Source: DASSUW01 sp963830725 (GTDB lineage Bacteria > Actinomycetota > Thermoleophilia > Solirubrobacterales > Solirubrobacteraceae). From it: 64,000 bases of DNA. Below the pieces are notes generated by a model. It was not told the origin of the DNA. It did not search any database and saw nothing but the letters and a program-made list of their open reading frames with translations. The position numbers and the translations under genes were made by a program. The DNA lies in assembly GCA_963830725.1 (NCBI GenBank), contig CAWHNO010000016.1, positions 682,001 to 746,000 of the forward strand. Reading direction: 5' to 3'. This document shows positions 9,037 to 19,286 of the stretch, piece by piece (positions within the stretch are counted from its first letter, which is position 1; each line of letters opens with the position of its first letter).

Positions 9037-10268
9037 TCACTGCAGGGCCTGGTCGAAGAACGCGACGACGCGGCGCTCGTAGGCCGCCGGCGTCTCGTGG
9101 ATGGCGTCGGTGTGGTGGGCGTCGGGCAGGTTCCAGTGGTCGACCGGTCCGCGCGCTGCCTGGTCGTAGAGGACGTTGAAGTCGCGCTCGACCGCAGTGC
9201 CGGCCGAGATCGAGCAGGGTCGGCGACTGCACGCGGGCGATCAGGTCCTCCAGCGGCGGGCCCGGCGGATCTCCCGACAGCACGCGGATCGTGGTGAACA
9301 TCAGCCAGGCCGGCGGCGTGCCTGGGTTGACGCCGCTGAGGCGCTGGCCGTCCTCGAACGATCCGGCGGCGGCGCCGTCGGCGACGAGGGCCTTCACGTC
9401 GTCGCGCTCCGCCGCGACCTCGATCAGCACGTCCGCGCCGGTCGAGAGGCCGAGTGCGCCGATCCGCTCCGGGTCGACGTCGTCGCTGCGCGCGAGGTAG
9501 GCGAGCGCGCCGGAGACGTCCTTGGCCCAGTCCCAGCCGTAGTTGTTCTCGCTCCCGTCGCTCTCGCCGCGGCCGCGGGCGTCGTAGAGCAGCACGCCGT
9601 AGCCGTGCGCGGCGAGCACCTCGCGTGCGCGACCGAGCCCTTGCGGTCGCTGCTGCCGCCGTGCACGACCAGGACCGCGGCGCCGTTCTCGGACGGCCGG
9701 TACCAGCCCTTGATGTCGAGCCCGTCGCTCGCCTCGAACTCGACATCGCGGTACGCGGCGCTCGGCGGCTCGCCGACCGGCTCGCGCCACTTGTGCGACG
9801 CGACGATGCCCGTGGCGATCGGGGCGAGCACGAAAGGACGCGCCGACCAGCGAACGCGGGCACGGCGACCGCGCGGCCGAGCCACGGCCGGGATCCGGCG
9901 CCGCGGTGGCGCCACGGGATCGCGACCGCCAGCCCGACGAGCACGACGCCGCCGGCGACGGCGAGCGCGCCGGTGACGTCGCTCCCGCCCGCGCCGTACT
10001 TCTCGATGTGGATGAGGTGCAGCGTGCCGTTGACGATCGCGAGCCCGCCGAACGAGAACGCGAGCGCGGCACGCAGGCCGGGGCGGAGCGACGGGAACGC
10101 GAGCAGGCCGGCGATCGACGCGGCGAGCGCGATCGCCCCGGCCAGCGCGTGCTGGCCGAGGCCGAGCCCGGCTCCGCGGTGCACGAACGCGTCGTCGAGC
10201 GCGTGCACGAGGACGAGCAGCGTCGCGAGGGCGAACACGAGCGGCTCGCCGGTGCGGTAGCGGCTCAT
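9037..10268 (-). CDS. Membrane-anchored alpha/beta hydrolase A (frameshifted)
   Basis: From ATG 10268 the first 130 residues form about five hydrophobic helices (VFALATLLVLVHALDDAF onward). The catalytic part follows in other frames: DGLDIKGWYRPSENGAAVLV, HGGSSDRKG oxyanion region, GYGVLLYDARGRGESDG, then the nucleophile elbow GLSTGADV and a C-terminal AYERRVVAFFDQALQ helix before TGA 9037. Frame changes fall near 9215, 9630 and 9840. The start ATG overlaps the stop of the next hydrolase (ATGA), implying translational coupling. Substrate unknown; likely an esterase or peptidase with its active site outside or at the membrane. Confidence 0.75.
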
Positions 10269-11555
10269 CGGCCGAGCGCCTCGTCGAAGAAGCCGACGAC
10301 GCGCCGCTCGTATTCCTCCGGCCGCGCCTCGAGCCCGCCCACATGAGTCGACTCGGGGATCTCCCACAGCGTGCTGTTGCCGCCCGCCGCGGCGTGGTAG
10401 CCGCGGTTGAGCTCCTCGCCGACGCCCTTCTCCGGCGCGGCGATCAACAGGAGCGGCTGGTCGATCCCGCCCGCCAGGTCCTTCAGGTTCTCCGGCGGCA
10501 GCCGGTTCGAGGACACGGCGATCGACGCGGTCTTGAACGCGGAGACCGGAGCGCCCAGCAGCTTCTCGATGCCCGGCAGGTCCTCGTCCATGTCCTCCGA
10601 GTACGTGCGCGCACCGGCGCCTTCGGAGACCACGGCCTTGAGCTGGTCGTTCCCGGCGGCGGTCTCGAGCATCATCTCGCCGCCGACGGAGAGGCCGATG
10701 CCGCCGATCCGGTCCGGATCGACGTCGGGCCGGCGCTGGAGGTACTCGATCGCGGCGTCGACGTCCTTTCCGCCGCCCCAGCCCCACGAGTTCGGCTCAC
10801 CGTCGCTCTCGCCCTCGCCGCGGCGGTCGAACAGCAGCACGCCGTAGCCGTGGCGGGCGAGCATGCGCGCCTGCTTCTGCGGGCCGCTGCGGCCGGGGAA
10901 CGAGATCACGGCAGCGCCGTTCTCGGACGGGATGTACCAGCCCTCGAGCTCGAGCCCGTCGTCGGTCGTGAACCTGCACGTCCTCGTGCGGGACGCCGAG
11001 GTGGTTCGGCGGCACGACGGCGCGGCCGGTGTGCGTCGTGACGTAGCCGAGGGCGACCGGCATCACGACCATCATGCCGACGAGCACGCCGGCGATCCCG
11101 AGCAGCGCACGGCGCGGATAGCGCCAGGCGAGGCTGCCCTCGGTCCGGCGCGTGCGCCAGAGCGTCACGGCGCCGAGCCCGATCAGCAGCAGCCCGGCCC
11201 CCAGCGTGAGCAGGCCGGTGTAGTCGTCACCCGACGGGCCGACCTCGCGCGTGTAGTGGAACGCCTCGATCCCGGTGGCGATGGCCAGCGGGGCGGCGAA
11301 CAGGGCCAGCGCGCCGCGCCGGCCGCCGCTCAGGCGCGGGTACGCCCAGGCGGCGAGGCCGATCAGCGCCAGCGGGACGAGCCCGCTGATCAGGTGGTCG
11401 CCCGGCGACGTGCCAGGCTGCGGCTGCAGGTAGTTGTCGTCGACCACGTGCAGCGCGACGAGGGCGAGCGCGATCCAGAAGAGGACCGTCTCGCGGCTCC
11501 GGCCGGCGCCCCGCCGCGTGCGCGGCGGGGCGGGGGCGGTCATGGTGGCGGTCAT
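10265..11555 (-). CDS. Membrane-anchored alpha/beta hydrolase B (frameshifted near 10970)
   Basis: Starts at ATG 11555, overlapping the permease stop in TGATG. The N-terminal half has five membrane segments (LFWIALALVALHVVDDNY onward, then LLTLGAGLLLIGLGAVTLW). After one frame change the hydrolase half contains SFPGRSGPQKQARMLARHGY, LLFDRRGEGESDG, nucleophile elbow GLSVGGEM and a late STHVGG with the candidate catalytic His. It has the same domain order as hydrolase A and both share the pattern DPDRIGGIGLS/DPERIGALGLS, so the pair arose by tandem duplication. Confidence 0.78.
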
Positions 11556-14096
11556 CACTCGTAGTGCAGCGCGTCGAGGACGTTCAGCCGGGACGCCCGG
11601 CGCGCCGGCATGATCGCCGCGCCGATGCCGGCGAGGACGGCGACCAGCGTGAAGCCGATCAGCGTCGTCACGGGCAGCGACATCGGGACTCCGTAGTCCG
11701 ACAGTGCGCCTGGGTCACGAGCCCGGACAGGAGCACGCCGAGCCCGAGGCCGAGCACGGCTCCGATCAGCGCGGTGATGACGCTCTCGTGCCGGATCATC
11801 CGCCGCGCCTGGCGGCGCGACATCCCGATCGCCCGCAGCATGCCCAGCTCACGCGTGCGCTCGAAGACCGAGAGCACGAGCGTGTTGACCATGCCGAACA
11901 GGCTCACGATCACCGAGAAGCCGAGCAGCACGTAGAGCATCGCGAGGAAGGTCGCCATGTCCTTCGTGGCGTCCTTCGCGTACGCGTCGCCGGTGTGCAG
12001 CACGGCGTCGCCGGAGTCCTTCACCGCGGCCTCGAGCCCCGCGTCGGCCGCGCTGTCCGCCTCGAGGAACGTGTAGGCGTTCTTCGGGGTCGGGAACGAG
12101 CGGTCGAACGTCGTCTGGGCGATGCTGATGCTCTTCAGCATCTGCCTGGCCTTCGGCGGGTCGTAGATCCCGCGCACGACGAGCGCGAGCTTCTCGCCCG
12201 ACGGCGTCTGCAGCGCGAGCCGATCGCCGACCGCGAGGCCGTGGTCGTCGGCGTAGTCCTTCGTCACGAGCGCGCCGTCCTTGCCGAGCCCGGCCAGCGA
12301 CCCGGCGGTCCACTCGAAGCGGTAGAAGCGGTCGATCGTCGCGGCGTCGATGCCGGTGACGTCGATCTCCTCGCCCTTCACGAGCGCCTTGTCCGCGCGG
12401 ACGTGCGAGGCGGCCTTCACGCCGGCCACCTGCGCCAGCTCGTCGCCGTCCTCGGCGTCGAACGTCAGGCCGTCCTGACCGTCGACGACGTAGCTCGCGC
12501 GGACCTGGTCGGTCACGGCGTTCTCGGTCGCCTTGGCCATGCCGGCTCCGAGCACCGCCACGACCGTGACGAGCGTGATGCCGATCATCAGCGCGGCGGC
12601 GGTCGACGCCGTGCGGCCCGGGTTGCGCAGCGCGTTGGAGCCGGCCAGCTCGCCGGCGACGCCGCCCGCGCGGCGCGCGGGCCAGCCGACGAGCCGTCGC
12701 CAGCGGCTTGACCAGCCGCGGGGCGAGCAGCGCGATGCCGAGGAACAGCCCGATCACGCCGAGCCCGAGCAGCAGCCCGACAGCCGCTCCGCTGATCCCG
12801 CCGGCGAACACGCCGGCCGAGATCGCGGCCAGCGACGAGAGCGTCACGCCGAGACCCGCCTTCAGCGAGTGCGCCGCGAAGCGCGACGGCGGCAGCGTCG
12901 AGCCCTCGCGGACCGCGGCGATCGGCGGCACGCGCGTCGCCCGGCGCGCCGGGACGATCGTCGCGAGCAGCGTGATCCCGGTGCCCAGCAGCAGCGACAC
13001 GATCACGGTGCGCAGCGCCGAACACCGCCGAGGCCTCCGGCAGGTCGACGCCCATGGCGCTGAACAGGACGAGCATGCCCTTGGCGATCCCGAAGCCCAG
13101 GAAGAGCCCGATCGTCGAGGCCACGAGGCCGATTACGAGGCCCTCGAGCCGCACCGATCGCAGCACCTGCTTGCGCGATGCCCCGAGGGTGCGCAGCGTC
13201 GCGAACTCGCGCGTGCGCTGGGCGACGGTGATCGACAGCGTGTTGAAGATCACGAACGCGCCGACGAACAGCGCGATCGCGCCGAAGCCGAGCAGGAAGT
13301 AGCGGACGTACGCCATCCCCTCGTCGATCTCGGCCGAGGCCTCGTCGGCCTGCTTCGCGCTGTCCTTGACCTCGAGCGTGTCCGGGAGCAGCGGCCGCAC
13401 GGAACGGACGAGCTCGGCGGGAGATGTGCCGTCCTTCGCGGCGATCGAGATCTGGTCGTACGAACCCTCGCGGTCGAGCACCGCTTGGGCGGTCTCGACG
13501 TCCCAGGCGACGATGCTGCCGAACCCGAGCGAGTCGACCTCGCCGTAGGACACGGTGCCGGTAACGGTGTAGGAGTTGGTCTCGCCCGATGCGGACACGT
13601 CGATCGAGTCGCCCGCCGCGTACTGCTCCTTCTCGGCGGTGCCGGCGTCGATCACGACTTGCTTCGGGCCGGCCGGCCAGTCGCCGGTCTTGAGCTTGAG
13701 AGGGCTGAACTGCGGGTTGGCGGTGTCGACGCTGATGCCGACGCTCTCGTTGGCGACCGCCTTGCCGTCGCTGCCGATGATGTCGGCGGCGTTGCCCTCG
13801 GCCGGCGAGACGATGCCGCCCGCGGACTCGACCTCGGGCAGCGCCTGGACCTTCGTGAGCAGCGACTCGGGCATCGTCGTGGAGCCGCTCATCGACGACT
13901 CGACGATCTGCTTGCCGGCGATCACGGCGTCGGTGTCCTCGTACGTCGCGGCGAAGAGACCGTCGAAGGTCTTCTGCATCGTGTCGGTGAGGATGAACGT
14001 GCCGCTGACCATCGAGACGCCGATGACGACCGCGAATGCGGTCAGCAGCGCGCGGAGCTTGCGCCCCGCGAGGCCCTTGAGCGCGACGGCGATCAT
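11555..14096 (-). CDS. FtsX/MacB-type ABC transporter permease, duplicated domain (frameshifted)
   Basis: About 846 residues from ATG 14096, which overlaps the ATPase stop. Layout: N-terminal helix (RALLTAFAVVIGVSMVSGTF), a large extracytoplasmic domain, three helices with TREFATLRTLGASRKQVLRS coupling motif, two more helices (AISAGVFAGGISGAAVGLL), a second anchor and extracellular domain, and a second FtsX core with ERTRELGMLRAIGMSRRQAR, ending NVLDALHYE. Frame changes lie near 11700, 12690 and 13030. This eight-plus-helix exporter/mechanotransmission type works with the adjacent ATPase on lipids, peptides or antibiotics at the membrane. Confidence 0.85.
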
Positions 14097-14848
14097 CGCT
14101 CGGTCACGCTCTCGAGCGTCTCGAGGATCTCGTGCGCCGTCGACGGGCCGAGGTCGCGGACGATGTCGCCGTCGGCGAGGAACAGCACGCGGTCGGCGAT
14201 CGCCGCGGCGTGCGCGTCGTGCGTGACCATCACGGTCGTCTGGCCGAGCGTGTCGACCGAGTCGCGCAGCAGGGAGAGGATCTCGCCGCTGGTGGTCGAG
14301 TCGAGGTTGCCGGTCGGCTCGTCGGCGAACATCACGCTCGGCCGCGAGACGAGGGCGCGGGCGACCGCGACGCGCTGCTGCTGGCCGCCGGAGAGCTCCG
14401 ACGGGCGATGCGTAAGGCGGTCGCCCAGGCCCACGGTGGCGACGAGCTCGGCGAGCCACTCCGGATCCGGCGTGCCGCCGGCGAGCTTGAGCGGCAGCGC
14501 GATGTTCTCGGCCGCCGTCAGCATCGGGAGCAGGTTGAAGAACTGGAAGATGAAGCCGATGTGGTCGCGGCGCAGCTTCGTCAGCTCGGCGTCGTCCAGG
14601 CTCGTGACGTCGACGCCGGCGACGTGGACCTCGCCCGACGTCGGCTGGTCGAGCCCGGCGAGGATGTGCATGAGCGTCGACTTGCCCGAGCCCGACGGGC
14701 CCATCACTGCCGTGAGGCGGCCTTGGTCGATGTCGACGGAGACGCCGCGCAGCGCATCGACGGCGGCGTCGCCCTCGCCGTAGCGGCGCACGAGGTCGCG
14801 GGCGGTGACGACAGCGGTCGTCTGGAGATCCGGCATGTGGAGGGACAT
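14093..14848 (-). CDS. ABC transporter ATP-binding protein (MacB/LolD type)
   Basis: All ATPase motifs are intact: Walker A GPSGSGKST, Q-loop FIFQFFNLLPMLTAAEN, signature LSGGQQQRVAVARAL, Walker B VMFADEPTGNLDS and the switch His in MVTHDAHAA. The FFNLLP and TGNLDS strings place it in the MacB/LolD/FtsE group that pairs with FtsX-fold permeases, as here. Candidate starts are 14884, 14848 and 14836; 14848 (MSLHMPDL) was chosen for normal N-terminal length. The stop overlaps the permease start. Confidence 0.9.
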   Translation of the reverse strand: MSLHMPDLQTTAVVTARDLVRRYGEGDAAVDALRGVSVDIDQGRLTAVMGPSGSGKSTLMHILAGLDQPTSGEVHVAGVDVTSLDDAELTKLRRDHIGFIFQFFNLLPMLTAAENIALPLKLAGGTPDPEWLAELVATVGLGDRLTHRPSELSGGQQQRVAVARALVSRPSVMFADEPTGNLDSTTSGEILSLLRDSVDTLGQTTVMVTHDAHAAAIADRVLFLADGDIVRDLGPSTAHEILETLESVTER

Positions 14849-14938
14849 GCGACGAGCTTCGCGGCGGTCGTGCGAGCCCGCCATCGCGCTCGCCTGTGCG
14901 TCGGGGGGCGGTGCTCCGGGGGTGCGCTGGTTCGGCTT

Positions 14939-15580
14939 TCAGCCGCGCAGGAGCTGCAGCACGGCGAGCACGCGCCGGTTCTCGTTGCCCGTGTCGGGCA
15001 GCCCGAGCTTGGCGAACACGCTCGTTATGTGCTTCTCGGTGCTGCGCCGGGCGATCCCGAGCCGCTCTGCGATCGCCGGGTTCGACAGCCCCTCGCCGAC
15101 GAGCTGGAGCACCTCGCGCTCGCGCTCGGTGAGGGCCTGGAGCGGGCCGTCGCGATCCTTCGCCAGCAGTCGTGACACGACCTGGGGGTCGAGAGCCGTG
15201 CCGCCGGCCGCGACCCGACGGAGCGTGCTCACGAAGTCGTCCGGATCGGTCACGCGGTCCTTCAGCACGTAGCCGAGCCGCTCCGGGTGCTCGGCCAGCA
15301 CGCGCGCGGCGACACCGGACTCGAGGTGCTGCGAGAGGATCATGATCGCCGTGTCAGGTCGCCGGGCACGGATCTCGTGCGCCGCCTGCAGCCCTTCGTC
15401 GGTGTGCGTGGGCGGCATGCGGATGTCGACGATCGCGACCTCCGGATCGTGCGCGTCGACCTCGCGCAGCAGCTCCTCCGCGGTCGCAGCCTGCCCGCTC
15501 ACCTCGATCCCCGACTCGGCGAGCACCGCAGCGATCCCCTTGCGGACGAGCAGGTTGTCGTCGGCGATCACGACGCGCAC
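14939..15580 (-). CDS. NarL/LuxR-type response regulator
   Basis: 213 residues from GTG 15580, overlapping the end of the kinase gene by 13 bp. The receiver has IADDN, phosphoacceptor Asp in VAIVDIRMPPTHTDEG and Lys in YVLKDRV. The C-terminal HTH reads LTEREREVLQLVGEGLSNPA and IAERLGIARRSTEKHI. It is the output partner of the kinase at 15568-17316 and lies just upstream of the ABC exporter, the usual arrangement when a two-component system controls an exporter. Confidence 0.92.
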   Translation of the reverse strand: MRVVIADDNLLVRKGIAAVLAESGIEVSGQAATAEELLREVDAHDPEVAIVDIRMPPTHTDEGLQAAHEIRARRPDTAIMILSQHLESGVAARVLAEHPERLGYVLKDRVTDPDDFVSTLRRVAAGGTALDPQVVSRLLAKDRDGPLQALTEREREVLQLVGEGLSNPAIAERLGIARRSTEKHITSVFAKLGLPDTGNENRRVLAVLQLLRG

Positions 15581-17316
15581 GGCAGCTCCGCGGTGATCGT
15601 CGTGCCCGCCCCCGGCCGGCTGCTGACGTACAGCCTGCCGTCGAGCGCCTCGACTCGGTCGGCGAGCCCGCGCAGCCCGGAGCCACGGCTGTCGTCGGCG
15701 CCGCCGACACCGTCGTCGGCGATCTCGATCTTGGCGAGCGCGCCGGCGCGCCACAGGCGCACGCTGGCGTGCGACGCGCCCGAGTACTTGGCGACGTTGG
15801 CGAGCGCCTCGCTGGCGACGAAGTAGGCCGTGAGCTCCACGGGATCGGGCAGCCGCTCGCGCATCTCGCACGACACCGTGGTCGCGACCGTCGAGCGGTT
15901 CGCCAGCGCGCCGAGCGCCGCCTCGAGCCCGTGCTCGAGAACCGCCGGGTGCATCCCGCGGGCAAGCTCACGCAGCTCGGCCAGCGACGCGGCGAGCTCG
16001 TCGCTCGCGGTCGTGATGAGCTCGGCCGCGTCGGGGTCGTCGCCGACCCGGTTCTGCAGGATGCGCAGATGCAGAGCGATCGCGACGAGGCGCTGCTGCG
16101 CCCCGTCGTGCAGGTTGCGCTCGAGCCGCCGGCGCTCCGCGTCGCCGGCGGCGACGATCCGTTCGCGCGACGCCTTCAGCTCGTCGAGCCGCACGTCGGC
16201 CTCGGCCAGCAGCCGCTGATTCTCGAGCGCGACGGCCGTCGCCGTGCAGGCCGCTTCGAGCAGCTCGGGGTCATCGTCGAGCGAGGTGTCGTGGACGAGC
16301 GCGGCGACCTGCCGCCCGTTGCTCTCGACCCGCGCCACGGCGCGGCCGGCGCCCGCGGCGGCTGACCCTTCGAACGCCAGCTCCAGGCTCGGATCGCCGA
16401 GCGCGCGCCTGAGCGCGGCCTGCAGGTCCGCGGCGCTCGTCGTCCCGAGCCCGCGGAACAGGTCGGCAAGGCCGCCGCGCGCCAGCCGCGAGCGCAGCAG
16501 CCCGGCCAGGAACGCCAGCGGGACGCTCACCAGCGAGCATGCGGCGATCCAAAGCAGCGTCTGCGAGCGCGTCCCGGAGACCAGGTCGTTGACGAGCAGC
16601 GTTGCGAAGCACAGCAGCCCGAAGGCGCCGGCAAGGCTCGGCAGCAGCGCCCGGCGCCGCGGGCGGGTCGACCCCCACCACCTGGCGACGACCACGACCA
16701 CCGTGACCAGGCAGCAGATCACCAGCAGCCCGCGCTGGCCCCTGTCGATCGCGTGAGCGAGGTCCGCGTCGGGGAAGGCGAGCAGCAGATGGCCCTCCTC
16801 GGGGTCGGTCATCATCCACGCGACCTGCCCGATCCCGAGCGGGATCAGGTACGAGGCCACGAGCAGCCGGTCGAAGCGCGACTGCAGCCGCCCGCTCGTC
16901 AGCAACGTGAGGATGACCGTGACGAACGGGAAGATCCAGTAGTCGACGAACATCACCCGCACCGTGCTCACGAACTCGTTGCCGAACTGACTGAGCACCG
17001 GCGACACGAAGAACAGGAAGCCGGTCGCGGTCATCAGCATCCCGCTGCGGCTGTCCGGACGCCGGTGCCACGCGATCAGGCCGCACGCTGCCCACGAGCC
17101 GCCGACGAGCGTGAAGACGACCTCGATCCCCTGGATCGGCGCCTCGCGGTCGAACAGCACGGGCCGCAGCGCGACCAGCTCGGAGACGACGGCCGCGACC
17201 CACAGCGCGATCAGCACCGCTCGTCGCGGCGGCGCGGTGCGCAGCCGGGCGAACACGCTCGCGCCGGTCGTCTGCGGCTGTGGCACGGCAACTTCCGATG
17301 CGGTCCAGCGGACCAT
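15568..17316 (-). CDS. Membrane sensor histidine kinase (HisKA_3 type)
   Basis: 582 residues from ATG 17316, preceded on the coding strand by GAGGAG. About eight membrane helices occupy residues 30-275 (RAVLIALWVAAVVSELVAL through WIAACSLVSVPLAFLAGLL), with no large extracellular domain, so it probably senses the membrane. A GAF-like segment precedes ERNLHDGAQQRLVAIALHL with the phosphoacceptor His, then a HATPase domain with SEALANVAKYS and DDGVGGAD. It is the first gene of a likely six-gene unit. Confidence 0.92.
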   Translation of the reverse strand: MVRWTASEVAVPQPQTTGASVFARLRTAPPRRAVLIALWVAAVVSELVALRPVLFDREAPIQGIEVVFTLVGGSWAACGLIAWHRRPDSRSGMLMTATGFLFFVSPVLSQFGNEFVSTVRVMFVDYWIFPFVTVILTLLTSGRLQSRFDRLLVASYLIPLGIGQVAWMMTDPEEGHLLLAFPDADLAHAIDRGQRGLLVICCLVTVVVVVARWWGSTRPRRRALLPSLAGAFGLLCFATLLVNDLVSGTRSQTLLWIAACSLVSVPLAFLAGLLRSRLARGGLADLFRGLGTTSAADLQAALRRALGDPSLELAFEGSAAAGAGRAVARVESNGRQVAALVHDTSLDDDPELLEAACTATAVALENQRLLAEADVRLDELKASRERIVAAGDAERRRLERNLHDGAQQRLVAIALHLRILQNRVGDDPDAAELITTASDELAASLAELRELARGMHPAVLEHGLEAALGALANRSTVATTVSCEMRERLPDPVELTAYFVASEALANVAKYSGASHASVRLWRAGALAKIEIADDGVGGADDSRGSGLRGLADRVEALDGRLYVSSRPGAGTTITAELPCAS

Positions 17317-17443
17317 CGCTGCTCCTCGCCCGAGCTCAACCGACCCTACCCGAGACCGCCGAGCCGGTCGAGTCGGGGAACTGACATGCGACCGTGAGCC
17401 GTCATTGATCCGTCTCCCCCGCGCCTCCGCATACAAGCCAACC

Positions 17444-17572
17444 ATGACCATCCGCGTGAACACCAACCCGCAGCGGCGCATCGACGCTCTCGCCGGTCAC
17501 GCGTACACGATCCCGGTCGTGCGCGAGCTGCCCAAGCCGCCCGCCGAGCCCGTCGGCGACCGCACGTGGTGA
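17444..17572 (+). CDS. Small hypothetical protein (42 aa)
   Basis: MTIRVNTNPQRRIDALAGHA followed by YTIPVVRELPKPPAEPVGDRTW. It has an ATG at 17444 and fits between two genes, 65 bp ahead of the pyrophosphatase gene. No family is recognised; the composition is coding-like but the length makes it uncertain. Confidence 0.35.
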   Translation: MTIRVNTNPQRRIDALAGHAYTIPVVRELPKPPAEPVGDRTW

Positions 17573-17637
17573 GCGGCGCGCCAAACCGGCCGGAGGCGCG
17601 CCCCGCGTGAGCCGCGCGCCGGGCATGATGTGCCCCG

Positions 17638-19272
17638 GTGGGCCGCATCTACGTCACCGGACACCGGAACCCGGACACCGACTCGATCGCCTCGGCGGTC
17701 GGCTACGCGGAGCTGAAGTCGCGGCTCGACACGCGTAACGAGTACGTGCCGGTGCGCCTGGGCGAGCTCAACGAGCAGACCCGCTGGGTGCTCGAGCGCA
17801 GCGGCGCCCCCGAGCCGGCGCTGCTGGAGCACGTGATGCTGCGCGTGCGCGACGTGATGCGGGAGCGGTTCCCGCTCGCCCGCGACGGCGAGCCGGTGCG
17901 CGAGGTCGGCCTGATCATGGCGCGCGAGGACCTCGACCTGGTGCCGGTCGTCGACGACGAGACGCGGCTCGCGGGCGTGATGACCGAGCGCGTGCTGGCC
18001 CGCCGCTACGTGCGCGAGTCACGCGAGGCGTCGCGGCTCGACGCACCGACCGCGGTCGGCGCGATCGCCGGCGTGCTCCAGGGCGAGCTGCTGGCCGGAG
18101 AGCCGGAGGCGGAGGTGAACGGCCGCGTCTGGGTCCTCGCCATGGCCACGGCGTCGCTCCCGCTCGGGTTCACCGCGGGCGACGTGGTCGTGGTCGGCGA
18201 CCGGCCCGGCGCGCAGCGGATCGCGATCGAGGTCGGCGTCGCGCTGCTCGTCCTCAGCAACGGGACCGAGCCGGCCCCGGACATCCTCGAGCTCGCCCGC
18301 GAGCACGGCACGGCGGTGGTGACGTCGCCGCTCGACAGCTACGTGACGAGCCGCATGATCACGCTCTCCGCCCCCTCCCGCGCGCTGATGGACGACGAGC
18401 CGCTGGTCGTCCGGCCCGACGACCTGGTGAGCGACATCACCGAGACGGTCAAGGACGTCGACTACCGCGCGGCCGTCGTGGTGGACGCCGACGACCACCC
18501 GATCGGCCTCGTGACGCGATCCGATCTCGTCAACCCGCAGCCGCGGCGCGTGCTGCTCGTCGACCACGCCGAGCAGGCCCAGAGCGTCACCGGGGTCGAG
18601 GAGGCCGAGATCGTGGAGATCCTCGACCACCACCACATCGGCTCGATCGAGACGCGGGTGCCGGTGCGGGCGACGTTCGACCCGGTCGGATCGACCGCGA
18701 CGCTCGTGATCGAGCGCTTCCGCCAGAACGGCATGGAGCCGAGCCGGCCGTCCGCGACGCTGCTGCTGGGCGCGGTCATGTCGGACACCGTGATCCTCAA
18801 CTCGCCGACGACCACCGAGCGCGACCGCGCGGTGGTCGACTACCTGGAGCACGTGCTGGCGCTCGACGCGACCGAGTTCGGGCGCGAGATGTTCGAGCGC
18901 ACCGCGGATCTCAGGCACGTCCCCGCCGCCGAGATCGTCAAGCGCGACGTCAAGGACTACGAGGCCGGCGGCGGCCAGACGCTCCACATCGCGCAGGTCG
19001 AGACGGTGGGCCAGTCGCTCCGCGACCGCCGCGACGAGCTTCTCGAGGCGCTCGCCCAGGTGCGCGAGCGGGACGGCCACGCGATCGCCGCGCTGATGGT
19101 CACCGACATCATGCGCAAGGCGACGACGCTCTACGCCGCGGGCGAACGCGCGCCGCTCGAGCGTGCCTTCGGGCGCGCGGCGGACGACGGCCCGATCGAG
19201 CTCCCGGGCGTCATGAGCCGCAAGAAGCAGGTCGCCCCGAAGCTCCTGGCGGCGCTGGCGGCCGGGCGCTGA
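17638..19272 (+). CDS. ppaC: Family II inorganic pyrophosphatase with CBS-DRTGG regulatory insert
   Basis: 544 residues from GTG 17638. The DHH-superfamily catalytic core is split: HRNPDTDSIASAVGYAE at the start supplies metal ligands, and DHHHIGS (about residue 330) gives the DHH motif, followed by GAVMSDTVIL and the DHHA2 domain near the C-terminus (SRKKQVAPKLL). Between them sit two CBS domains (about 75-125 and 245-295) flanking a DRTGG domain. Such enzymes hydrolyse pyrophosphate with Mn or Co and are regulated by adenine nucleotides bound to the CBS pair; diadenosine polyphosphates activate known DRTGG forms. Confidence 0.9.
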   Translation: MGRIYVTGHRNPDTDSIASAVGYAELKSRLDTRNEYVPVRLGELNEQTRWVLERSGAPEPALLEHVMLRVRDVMRERFPLARDGEPVREVGLIMAREDLDLVPVVDDETRLAGVMTERVLARRYVRESREASRLDAPTAVGAIAGVLQGELLAGEPEAEVNGRVWVLAMATASLPLGFTAGDVVVVGDRPGAQRIAIEVGVALLVLSNGTEPAPDILELAREHGTAVVTSPLDSYVTSRMITLSAPSRALMDDEPLVVRPDDLVSDITETVKDVDYRAAVVVDADDHPIGLVTRSDLVNPQPRRVLLVDHAEQAQSVTGVEEAEIVEILDHHHIGSIETRVPVRATFDPVGSTATLVIERFRQNGMEPSRPSATLLLGAVMSDTVILNSPTTTERDRAVVDYLEHVLALDATEFGREMFERTADLRHVPAAEIVKRDVKDYEAGGGQTLHIAQVETVGQSLRDRRDELLEALAQVRERDGHAIAALMVTDIMRKATTLYAAGERAPLERAFGRAADDGPIELPGVMSRKKQVAPKLLAALAAGR

Positions 19273-19286
19273 GCGGCGCTTCGCGT

